Source: Sthenelais limicola | Lineage: Eukaryota > Annelida > Polychaeta > Phyllodocida > Sigalionidae | Assembly: GCA_942159475.1 (NCBI GenBank) | Contig: OW804100.1 | Location: 10,414,646 to 10,478,645 of the forward strand | Length of the DNA: 64,000 bases | Direction: 5' to 3' | Shown here: piece after piece, positions 22,001 through 33,300 of the stretch | How the letters are laid out: the number at the start of each line of letters is the position of its first letter | Position numbering within the stretch: the first letter of the stretch is position 1 | Position numbers and translations under genes: made by a program | The notes under the pieces: model-generated | Seen by the model: only the letters and a program-made list of their open reading frames with translations | What the model was told of the DNA's origin: nothing | Database searches by the model: none

Positions 22001-25000
22001 CGTTAATGCAATCTGTATTAGTCTGCCTCAACTGAGAATATTGTATCTACACAATGGTGCTTAAGGATAAAACTCTTTACAATATTCCGACTGTTACAAT
22101 ACATTACAATATGAGGCTCTACATAAAACCTATTGTAAGATTTGTGTATTACATCGTAAATAAACGTGGAAATAATAGTTCACGTGTTAAACACAGCTGT
22201 CTTATACTCGAATCTGTTGGAGTATTGTTATAATAATGTCTTTGTGGATTGATGTATAAAGGATGATTGTATAAGCAAAATTAGGTGTTTTTATCATGCA
22301 CAACAGTATTATAACGAAGGTCTCGAATATTAGGCCGTTGCCTTACCTATAGTCGATAAATCATATATTTATGTTTTCAAAAGGAATTAAAAACAAGAAT
22401 CCACTAGAGTCAATTTCAACCGGCTTGTTCCACTCCATTGTATTAAATTATATTGGTATCACCAAACGTTCATTTTGGGACTCACAAAATGCAAAACATC
22501 TTGTAATTCGGAATCAATTGTCTCTTCCAGGCTTATATCTTTTTGTCTAGATAATAATTGATACTCGTAACCATTCTGACCCAAAAGATATTAAAATCTC
22601 TTTTTTAATCAAAGCTTAATTTAAGTTTAATTAAATCGTCAATTAATATGTATTCTAAGTACGACGACTATAGACTCACCTCTTAAATGGATGACCGTTG
22701 CAAATTATACCAAAGGCCTTTCCTGAAAAGACAGAATAACACTATTTAATCAGTTGTTTGCTTTCGTTTCAAAGCCCAGACACGAATGAACTACATCCCT
22801 TCTAGGAGGAACAGCCTTAATCATAACTTTTATAGCCAATATATTTCGGTAAATGCACATACAACATGTATAGATAACAGTGCTCCATTTAGCTCTTAGC
22901 CCCTTGTGAAAGTGCTCAAACAACATAATATCTAGAAAGTATGAACGTCCATTCATTTATCATTCATGCTTCCTTAGAGGTTCCTTTTAAAAATCTATCC
23001 CCTTTAACATCTCATGCACTGGAATGTGTTCTAGAATATCAGTCAGGTGGCTATTAATCTTCAACTAAATATTTTGAAAACAAACTTCCGCCATCATTCA
23101 ATAAGTATGTGCTGATCTGCGGGCAAGACTCGACAGTGCACCTCGTTGATAGCATAGAGACCCGCTTCTTGTCACATACACTTCCACTAAGTTTATTTGA
23201 CCTTTGTTCATAAATCAAGAGGAGGCGAAGTACGGGAGATGAGTGAGAGGTTAGGGGGTTGGGTAGGAAGAAGGTATAAGGAGGGCACCCTACTATCATT
23301 CTGAGCCAGACTTTTACCCCGCCAGCCTCACTACACAGTTGGTGAAAAGCTCTCCTGTTAAGTAACAGGTCTCGGCATACATTTGTTATGCTCATTGCTT
23401 CCTAGCCTACATTCTAATGGCAAGGCACAGCCACGAGCCAGCAAGCCAGACATAGCTGGAATTTACAAACAGTCCATTAGCTCTAGGACATGGGGCTTTT
23501 AATGTATGTCCTCCTGGGCCATTTATGATCCTACTATTGAGGCTAGACATATATCCGTAAGTTGCTGGTAGAAATTCCAACATACGCTATTAAATTCTGC
23601 ATTAACCTTTCAGAGTACTAGGCCTCCGGTCTCATCATAGATTCAAATGGTTTTAAAAAGAAGTCATCTGGGACAACGACTGTTTTTCCCATAAAAGCAA
23701 ATATATATCACAACCTCTTCCTCTCAATCATTAGGGTCTTCTCTCCAAGGATTCTAATATCACCCTTCCTCAGCCTCCTGTTCCAATTATCTATATCGCA
23801 ATATCCTTATCTTTTATAATGTCCTCCACATATTGTTTGGCCCTTCAATCTATCCACTCTTTCCACACACAGGGTCCGCATATATATTTTCGGTATGGGT
23901 GTGCAGTTAAAATACAAAGTTTAATTGTCTTGCGCATGAGAAAAGAAATATCAAAGTCTTTAAAGTACATATGTATCAAAGTACATTGCATGGTTCATTA
24001 AGATATTTCGTATACATTAATTTTGAACGATTACATATAATGACAAGTTATAATTCAAATACTCATTAAAGTATTCGTGAAACCTGTTGATATTCTCGTT
24101 AGGCTGTTTGATTACTTATCTTAAGGTAATCGCATTACAAGAAATTATTAAAAGCGCTCAATTAGGTGCAAAATCTATCAATTGGATGTTATATTTAATT
24201 GTGAAATACCTTTAGTACAAAGGTATTACTCCTTATTACGGCTATATTGTTGTTAATAGCAAGGTACATATACTAAGAGAGAATGTAACGAACATTTGAT
24301 CTAGAGATATCTTACAGTCATGCGTTTTTACTTATTAATTATCTATGTAGAGATTCACATTATAAAATAATAAATGTAATTTATATGATACCAGTTGTTG
24401 TTATAACTGGTAACACAGTTTTAGTTGTAAAAGTTACCGTATCTAATTGTATATTGCATGGTTATTGTTGTTATTGCCCTCCAAATGTCAATGGTTTCGC
24501 TGCAGGTGCATATTGGAAGAGATGGCCCCATGCCACATACATGTATATGTCACCTTTTTGTCAATGTTCTGCTTGATTAAGAGGCAATGTTATGAGAAGG
24601 TAAAATGTGTAAGATCCGCTTAGATCGGAGTAAGAGAGGTCAATACTATGTGGTATATAGCAGAAGGGCCTAGCTTCAACAGGAGGCTAGTGGTACAGAA
24701 AATACGAAAACCCTATTATATCATCAAGGCTCCTTTAATAGGCAATGTAATGATTAGGACACGAATCGAAATAAGCGTATAACCAGCACCAACAGTATTC
24801 AGGGGTGTCAATGGTATCCATATACTCTACACCTCCGCATAAATATTTTAAAGACATCATTTTGTTTGGTCAGAAACAGATTTCCTCTCTGGCAAACGAT
24901 GGATACATCGCAATAGAAGAGAAGTAAAGAAAAGAAATAGACAATATTTTAGGTGTTACACTGTAGTGTTAATATGATTATAAACCATTCCACAATCGCA

Positions 25001-25927
25001 ATGGACATGATGTGCAGATCGATTCACGGCAAATCTATACCAGCAACTGAAAAGTCTTTAACACTTTGGAAATGTAAAAAAAACCACCTCGTCTAGCGAC
25101 TTACATTTTTCTCGCAAACGAATAATTAAGGCTTCTAAGAATTCCACTGCTCAAACTTTAACTGCGGCCCAAAAACTTTAATCTGTCAGTTTCAGGTACT
25201 GAATGATTTCCTGACCTTTCCAAATTCCCTGTCACTTTCATGCTTGAAACGACTGGGGGCAAAATCGAATGAGTGTACGCTGATAAGAAACTCGATAATG
25301 CCTGCGACAACCTGACACTCTAATCACTGGTTGGATCCTAATTTTTCACATCTCCGGTGTGATATAGGCGCCTCGAAGATTTTAAAACCTTTCCAGCTGC
25401 TCTTGCTAAAGTAGCGAAGAGTGTGAGCTGTAATTTGAAAGCATAAAACAATAGTTCACATTAGCCATGAAAGCCAAACCAGTGATTAATATCAATTTCA
25501 CTGTTCTAAATAATTCCATTACGATTTATCATTTTCCATATTTCGCAAAATATGATTACAAAATTCACTACCGAGAATGCTATCGAAGCTCATTCATCTA
25601 ACCTACAGCGAGTGCCCTCTACTGGTAATGGTGGAGAGGCTTCTATTCCACCGAACATCTCCTGTGCACAGATTGATGTAGTTATATGTGATCATGTGAT
25701 CATGGCCCTTTTTTACATATATTATGAGGGCATTGTCCTCTTGGTCGATACCAAAGAAATGAATGAAAAATTTAAATATTGAAGGTATGCATCCAAAGTA
25801 TTTTGTCCATGCATCATGTAAGGGGAAGTTCAATCAACAGGGTAGATTCACTCTAATCTTTACTTAATCTTACAACAGTATCTAAATTGAAAAACAGCAT
25901 TCTATCTTCCCACTTGATTGATTCTAG
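19036..25927. other. No firm feature
   Basis: AT-rich sequence with only short frames. An imperfect inverted repeat of about 70 bp lies near 19380-19455 (ctaactgtg against cactgttag with matching flanks) and may be a degraded small fold-back element. The 113-codon minus-strand frame 23054-23395 has no recognisable motif and is not called. No RNA gene was recognised. Confidence 0.4.
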
Positions 25928-26091
25928 ATGCATGAAATGAAGGATCGCCGCCCTTATAGAATATTATGGGCGACATTGAGAGAGATGGAGCGGGTGCATT
26001 CATATAACTTCCATGCATACACAGGGATATCTCCTGATACTCTAATAAAGCTCCTGATCCTGTGCTTTATAAGGAGGAAAAGAAAAAGAAA
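25928..26091 (+). CDS. Weak internal-exon candidate of unknown product
   Basis: A pyrimidine-rich tract ending in TTGATTCTAG precedes this segment, and AAA|GTATGT follows it, so both splice signals are plausible. The frame between reads as a normal charged/hydrophobic protein beginning MHEMKDRRPYRILW, continuing through HAYTGISPDTLIKLL and ending in a basic cluster RRKRKRK. The ISPDTLIKLL segment is loosely like the pre-catalytic helix of Harbinger-type transposases, but I would not assign it. Chance remains a real possibility. Confidence 0.25.
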
Positions 26092-29000
26092 GTATGTTTA
26101 CTTTGCTTATAGGAATATAAATTTATATATTTCCTTTATGATAATTTCCCCATTTTTATCCATTACATTTAGGTGTCACTTCAGCTGGCAGAACATTTCC
26201 TTTCAATGAAGGCGGGTTTCAGCATTTGCATTTAAGCTGTTGTTAACACCTGCAGATGTCCCATGAAGTCACGTTGAGGAGAGACGAAGGTTTGATTGGG
26301 CATTTTAATACTGTGATGAGCAGCTGTGAACAGAACATCAATTTCCGGATGTTATCCCAGTGCACTATTCAAGAAGCTATAAGAGGCACAAAACACCTTT
26401 AGGAAATCAGAATCCGCTGCAAACGTTCAACGTGAAGTTCTTAATTGTGTGACCAATCATTGAAGAGTATTCTCATCCGCGGAGCTCCCACTTCGGGGTT
26501 AAGTGCCCTTGGTTCTAGAAATGTCAGCTCGTGCCACATCTGAAGCAAATGAAATAAATAAACTCTGGACTATTGGCGTTGATCGTATACACTGTTTATA
26601 ACCAGTAGATAATGATACATATTTAATCTTTATAATATCCAATACAAGCTTGTAGAATAAGCTCTCTTGGGATTATCATTGACAGTGCACTTTCCCCTTT
26701 AAAAGCCTCTAAACCATTGCATTTTTTGTGGCAGAATCACTATAATTAAGATCTATTCTAGCTATAAAACATACATGTACGTAGTTCTTCCTTCATGATG
26801 ATCTGAATATCGTATTAAATCATGCTTGTAATGCAATTTATTTTCGGGTCTCAATGGCAGATACTTTAATTAAACATCAACTTTTGCTGTGCTTCTTCAT
26901 GGGGCATAGGTTTTCTCCGCTTCTACATGATTTCCGATCCGATCACCCGAGCCCATATTTGCTATTGGCTATTTTACAACATTTATTTGTTGTATAAGCT
27001 TCCTAGTGGAATTTCTTATACAACAGTAACGTAATACTATACTATCTAATAGTATAATTGTGACATCGCAGTATAGTCCCATGTCATTAAGTGCACATTA
27101 TGTGCGCTATATATATACACACGAGGACGAGCGAAAATGCTTATCTGACTTACAAGTTACATGATTCCTGAAGAAGTTCAATTACAAGAGAAGCATTATA
27201 ATGGCTGGGTATGAGCATATAAACTTGAGAAGAGTGAATTGTGCAACGATCAACATCATACTGGTCTAGGTGCAGCTGATATCAAGTTTTAAAGAATGAA
27301 TTTCCAAATTGCTCTATTTTTGTTCATAATTTATGCACACAATGGGTTTGAGCCCAGCCCAAGTTTGGGCATCTCGCCATCAAAGGAATTCCCATTAGAA
27401 ATCTTTAGTGTGAGGAAGAAAAGGAAGTCGAAGATTTGATTTTTGTAAGAGCTAAGAAGAAATCTTTATGAAATCAATCCTTCCCTTTGGCATTTCCGAA
27501 TCTACCTTAACAAAACCTGTTAACCTTCGAGTAAAAATCCTACCCAAATAATTTTTGTTCTACTTCTACTGCGACTCCTTGTACACATGCAATGACCTTA
27601 AATCCCAGTATTGTTCTCTTGGTGACATATAGAAATATTTTTGTCTTCGTTTTTTAAGTTTTTACCTATGAACAAAATATGGCATCTAACATGTGTGCGA
27701 ACATGACAAGAAGAAGATGTTTTCAGTTCTGAAAGATCACCGATGTCAAGATTTCGTAAAATTGCCATTTTCAGAATGTCAGTCTTTTTTCATTGTATTC
27801 ATTGCTTGATATTTTGAGAAGCTTTATTTCCCAGCTCCTTTTATCCGACACCTTTGATCTGTTGAACTGTTTGTTTTCGACTGCAAGATACTATTTCGAT
27901 TCATGTTAAATCTGTATCTGAGAAATTCCCACCTGTGTTTATAATCTTTTTTTATGCATTACAGATGTGTCAAAAGCTTGAGATAGGGGTAGATTGCTTT
28001 AGATATGTTTGCATTATTAAAATCGGTGTAACTATCTGAGAGAAAATCTGGCCTATTTCATCTGTTTATTATACTAAAGAAAATATTTACAATTATCACT
28101 ATTCACAACTTCTATATACATTTCACTGATAGAAGGTCAAGAGCCAACATTTAAGCACTCAGATATATTGCAAGTAAAACAAAAAAATGTCACATACCGC
28201 TCTGATGGAATAATGGCGCCAACCTGTTTTGCGTTTCGTAAGACGTAGGTGGCGAGTAGACTTGGGCAAAACTAAAGAACAGCAATGCAAACATGTACAT
28301 CCCAGCAACAAATGGCCTGTTGCAGTACTTAAGTCTTTATAAACACTATACATCCCTTAGTGAAACTAATACTAACTGCTCTGCTCTGTAAACTTGGATG
28401 AGTGACATAGGGTCACATTCATTACTAACCACCATAATGGGCTTTCAACAGGTTGGAACGTTATGGAGGCACTTGCTATAATTCAGTGTTTAGTAGTGCT
28501 AGCTCGAGGCAACACTAGATCAGGGCCCTTCATTGCCTACGTCTTGCAACGCCTCCTTGATCATGAATTATCCACAAAAAGGTCTACATCCCTGCCTCTT
28601 TCAATACTTTTTACGAGTGTGTGATGCCCTACGTTTAGGTCTCTCTCCTAGCGACTCTCTCTCTCTTTCTACAGTATTCAATGTATCTAAAGCTTTGCTG
28701 CATATTCATATATTCACATATATATATCACATGGTATACCACAGGCTCAACTCTGCGGTATGTGAAAGAAATTGTTGTCATTTAATTTTGCAGTTGCGAT
28801 ACCAAGTCGATATCTTTGTAGAGCATAAGTAAGCAAGGATTATTCTATCCAAAGCAGAAGAGGTCATTGAAACAGTTCCTGATCCCGGACACCTGACTAG
28901 AATCAGCGAGAATTGGGCGCAGGCAAGGCAAGTGCGAGGCAGGTGTGTCCACTCTGCAAGTATCTGAGTGTGGATTGACGAATCGATAAGTAATCGTGGA

Positions 29001-29980
29001 AGATAAGAATGTTTTGAATTAGGTCTTACTGATAGCAGCCTCGTTGAACTGAGAATGCTGGAAACTTCGTCGCTTCTCTGTCACAGAGGTTGAATGTAGG
29101 CGGAAACCTGACTTTATAATTAAAGCATTTCCCTCGTAGAATCCCGTCTCAATCTCAGTCTTTTAGTTCATTAGTAATTCCTTCTATCTATGAAGCCAAT
29201 GATTGCATCCATTTCGTTCAGCATTTTCTACATATTGACACTAAAGAAGACATTATTTACTTCTTTACATGAACATCAAAGAAAGGCACCTGAAATAAAT
29301 AGCTTCCACCATGAGGTTCTGATTTGATGATCATTAAAACAAGCCACGAATGAGAGTTGAATTCACGGAAATATTATTTTTTGATTTGAATCCTTACAAA
29401 CTTTTAATAGATATTTTAGATTTGATAAAGTAAAGATGATTTGAAGATCCGTTATGGACGGGATTAATGAAACAAGTAATGGTGTATTACAGGTTGTAGG
29501 TGAGTGGGTGTTATAGGTTGTGGGTGGGGGGGGTGTTTTGTTTTTCAATTGACCTCTCGCCCAGAGTGGCTATGCTCCTGCTCCTAACATATACTGGCGC
29601 ATTGGTTAGACAAACATACCTCTAACTCTGCATTAGCAATAAGTGTTTCTTTTCATCAGTGCCTATCTTTCTTCAGTATTCTTATGTATGTATACATATG
29701 TCTTTTTGTTGTGTCATCTATCATTACCCCTAGTACTGTAGTTCTACAGTCCCTCCACATTGGATACATTATAAGCTATTGACAACTGCCACGTATCTAT
29801 AGAGTCATACGCACACAACTAAAAAAATGTCCATTAAATGTTCACGTTTCCTTTCAAATTAAATGTGGATTTAAAATTGAGACCTAATTATATTTATTAT
29901 ACACGCATTCAATACCGAGGCCCTGACGGCCGCTCATTACTTGTAACGCTGTGCCGACGCAAGTTTGCCAGTGCGAGTGC
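26092..29980. other. No supported gene; small dyads only
   Basis: AT-rich sequence. A perfect 11-bp stem, TGTTGTATAAG with CTTATACAACA, lies at 26988-27025. A two-unit imperfect G-rich repeat occurs at about 29485-29535, ending in a run of G. Nothing coding is recognised. Confidence 0.45.
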
Positions 29981-30565
29981 TTTTTTTTTTTTAATAAATT
30001 TTATTGACAAAACTTCACACAGTGATAATTCTCATTTGTCGAAAAGTTGGTGGTACATAATCATCAATTTATATCTTTTAACATTATTCTCAATTTTACC
30101 TTTATGATAGACAACAGTTTTATTACACTAATTACATTGAAATTTAGATGTTACAACTTGGTTTTAATTTCATTATACTCGCTATTCACAACATCAGTTA
30201 TCTCCATTTCTACATTTTTTTTGCCAGTCTCTAAAAACATACCCATAGGGTCAGTCCATACAAATAAAATCAATCATCATTTTCAAACCCAAGTACTTGA
30301 GTGTGATATACAATGCCATTGAATTTCGAAACAAGTGCTCCATTTACACTCTACAGACATATATTCATTCTCTTGTCCACTTATCATTTTTGACCTCTAT
30401 TCTGTCTACAACTTCATTAAAGGTTATCTCTATCCTTTAAGACCTTTTTCAACATGGCCCATGACATATTTTTGCATTTTCTTTCTCCATGTTTCAACTG
30501 TTTCTAGTTCCATTCCTCTTATACGAAACCAGATATTATGGTAAATTATCTTATTATCTTTTTAA
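29981..30565 (-). pseudogene. Retroposed sequence with poly(A) tail; coding-like but unidentified
   Basis: On the minus strand this ends in CAATAAAA, a short gap, then A12 (T12 on plus at 29981-29992), the signature of a retroposed transcript. Upstream in sense are coding-like pieces: NIWFRIRGMELETVETW and following residues (about 30545-30440), and DPMGMFLETGKKNVEMEITD continuing to a stop near 30155, then a 3' UTR-like stretch. The pieces are in different frames with a stop between them, so the copy is broken. It could be a processed pseudogene or the 3' end of a LINE. I do not recognise the protein. Confidence 0.45.
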
Positions 30566-30608
30566 TTAAGCACGTTTTACATGCAAATCTAGGCATGTAT
30601 AATACTCA

Positions 30609-30706
30609 ACTTATAGGACTCATTGCCGCACGGACGCGTAAATAAAGGACTCGATCTTCGATCTCGTCCTTTATTTACGCGCCGTGCGGCAACTCGTCCA
30701 ATAAGT
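30609..30706. repeat. GC-rich near-palindrome (fold-back element), about 98 bp
   Basis: Arms of about 47 bp meet at a 3-base centre (TTC near 30657). Left arm GCCGCACGG-A-CGCGTAAATAAAGGAC mirrors right arm GTCCTTTATTTACGCG-CCGTGCGGC with one extra base, and outer parts (ACTTATAGGAC/GTCCAATAAGT) also match imperfectly. The arms are far richer in GC than the surroundings. It could be a tiny fold-back transposon or a hairpin-forming remnant. No coding content. Confidence 0.8.
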
Positions 30707-32388
30707 GCTAAATAATGCATTTTTATGAAACAACGTTTACATCTAGAGTGGGATACATTGCATGACACAAGGTTACCATCTTAGGGTACAGGTTTTCAAT
30801 GCCATACCAATGCATTCATGAACTTAGCCCCATCTGAAATATGTAACAGTAAAATTAGATATATAATAGATTAGTATTACCACTTCAATGTTTAGTATGA
30901 TGACGCACCATAGCTGATCAATATTTTAATTATTAATACATGATATTTTCTTAAATATTTAAACAGAAAATAAAAGATTCCCCGACGGTTATTCACTAGT
31001 CTCTACTTGTGAGTGGTGAAAAACTGTTGTTCTCGTGCACAGACGTCATTGCTGTATGGAGCAGAGTGCAGTATGTATACCAGCGCCATCCAGGTAATGG
31101 TATCTGCCCCAGTAAATTGGCTCTGAATGTAAAATTTCCAAATCAAATCTTTCAACAATAGGGAAGGCCATTTTACTTCCATCACACTATCAAATCAAAT
31201 TAGGCAGACATGGAGAGTCAGCTGCCACAAGGAAAGCCTTTGGATTCCCTTGGTGCATTCGTAAACACTATTGCAGAATTCCAATATCATCTACCCAGGC
31301 ACTTTAATAAGAGGCGCAAAACTAGGCTAATACACTGGTATGATGAAGAAAGCCAACAACGCAAATACACCGTTTAGCTATTTACGTTATTTAAGTAAAA
31401 TAATCAGTTTAGATTAACATGTTCTACACCAAACTCATTCTATTTATAATTTTTTTTTACACATTTTACAGTTACAAATATATATAATAATTGATTATTA
31501 TACGGGATACCATTTGCATACACCGTCGTAATGGGACGACAAAATCAAAAATAACCGTTTCATTTCGAAAACGTGTAAAACGACAAAATGTTATTATTAT
31601 GACTTTGCATGACCGATTCCCGACACTATTCTCCCATTATCCGACACTAATGGATGAGAATTGCTATCCTCTAAGAAAAAAAAGTGTTATAAGTCACTAG
31701 AGAGAATTTTAAAAAACAGCTGCATGTTGAAATTATAACATTAATGACTCGAATATAAGTATTACGAACATTTTAAAGATAGATTTTCAATATTTGTCGG
31801 AAGGAAGAAAGACTGGTATTTATAATTACTAAAGAGTCTGCGCGTAGTGGAATAATAGTACGCCAGGTGGTGCTGTGACATAAAGTGGGCGATAAACGGA
31901 GTAAGTTTGATAAATGAGTGTGTGGCTGACAGCGCCACTCAGGTATGGCGATTACACAGTTTACCACCAGGAGGAGCAGTGAGCGCCCTCAATAATATGC
32001 CCGCAGAACTAGAACACTATACCGGTTCTTGCCAATTTCCCGTCCCTGGGGCACGGTTGGGGATGAAAGGATTTCTTAAGCTGCACAAGAAAACCATATC
32101 GAATAGTCATTGCTTTCCATATTACTATTAGAGATCTACGGTGCATCGCTCCCCTTCCGTTCATGTCATGGATTACATCATTTGTTTCCATCTGTATTAT
32201 GTATACAGGTACGTAGAGCAGCACATCGCCGACATTACTAGGATTTGGGCCTTACGTTGCTCAGCCCTAAACTAGAGGTCTATTGCGGATTGTGTAAATA
32301 GTTACATCATTTTAAGGCCGCTGTCGTAGAGTGGCCAAACATTCTGGTTCACGAGCCAAAGGATCTTCCTGAAATGCAATAAGGCCTC
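30707..32388. other. No supported gene
   Basis: AT-rich intergenic sequence. A loose inverted repeat (CCAGGTGGTGCTGTG against ACAGTTTACCACCAGG) spans about 31862-31975 and may be a degraded small transposon. Short CAGCGCCA-type boxes recur near 31081 and 31932. Frames are short and unrecognised. Confidence 0.4.
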
Positions 32389-33294
32389 TCAGCCTCGCCA
32401 ACAGAAATATTTAGTGCTCATACAGTTTGTAATGTTTAGATATCGTAAATCCCTACATGTCTGCATGTTCTCTTGGATTTGTGTTCCTTTGGGCAATTTC
32501 TTGATTATTCTTATAGCCCTATTCTGAATAGTTTGGAGTTTTCTAGTTAGCTCCTTAGTACATGAGTCATATAATATGTCTCCATAGTCCATGAGTGGAA
32601 GAATTGTTGTTTTATATGCTGATGCTGATTTTAGTTGTTAGTGAATTTCGATTTTTTTAAGTTGATTGTTCTTAGATTTGCTGATAGTGCTGCTTGCTGA
32701 ATTTGTTTTTTGAATGTCAAAGTGTTATCTATATGGATCCCTAGATATTTATATGTTGTAATTGACTCTAGCTCCTCATTTTGTATGATATATTTGCTAG
32801 TTCTATTATTGGAGTTTTTGCCTCTTTTGCATTGTATAATCATACTATTTGATTTCTTTGTATTGATTGTTATTTTATTTATCTTGCACCAGTTCTCCAG
32901 GTGTTTTAGATCTTCTTGGAGAGTTTCTGATTTCCCATTACTTAGTGTTTCTGTGAATATTATGGTGTCATCAACATATATTTGCACCGAGCTATTCTTT
33001 ATGTTATCTGATAGGTCATTTATATATAATAAGAACATTAATGGGCCTATTGTTATCCCTTGGAGTATGCCACAGGTGATTTTCTTTGCTTCCGATATAG
33101 CATTGTTGCAGTTGTTTTTTTATATATCGATTTTCTAGGTAATTGTTAAGTAATTTGTATAGGTCTGGGCTATTAAAATTCTTTTGGATTTTTGTTAGTA
33201 ATATCTGGTGATTCACTGTATCAAATGCTTTTTTAAAATGAGTCTGCCAGTCGGACGGACAAGATTGGTCGAATCCAATCTTCTTAAAGTCCAA
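32389..33294 (-). pseudogene. Decayed non-LTR retrotransposon reverse transcriptase (CR1/Jockey-like)
   Basis: Three minus-strand frames in sequence give the second half of a LINE reverse transcriptase. 33294-33016 carries FKKAFDTVNHQILL (RT motif A region) and ENRYIKK. 33038-32631 carries GPLMFLLYINDLSDN and YVDD (catalytic motif C), then YKYLGIHID. 32592-32389 carries MDYGDILYDS and KLQTIQNRAIRII, the usual post-RT segment. The phase changes lie at A-runs in sense (T7 on plus at about 33114-33120, and a second near 32655), and a stop lies before the third part. The copy starts abruptly near the first motif, so it is 5'-truncated. It is inactive. Confidence 0.85.
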
Positions 33295-33300
33295 AGACTA

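Noticed and set aside
23054..23395. 113-codon minus-strand frame
   Set aside because: No domain, no splice or poly(A) support; consistent with chance.
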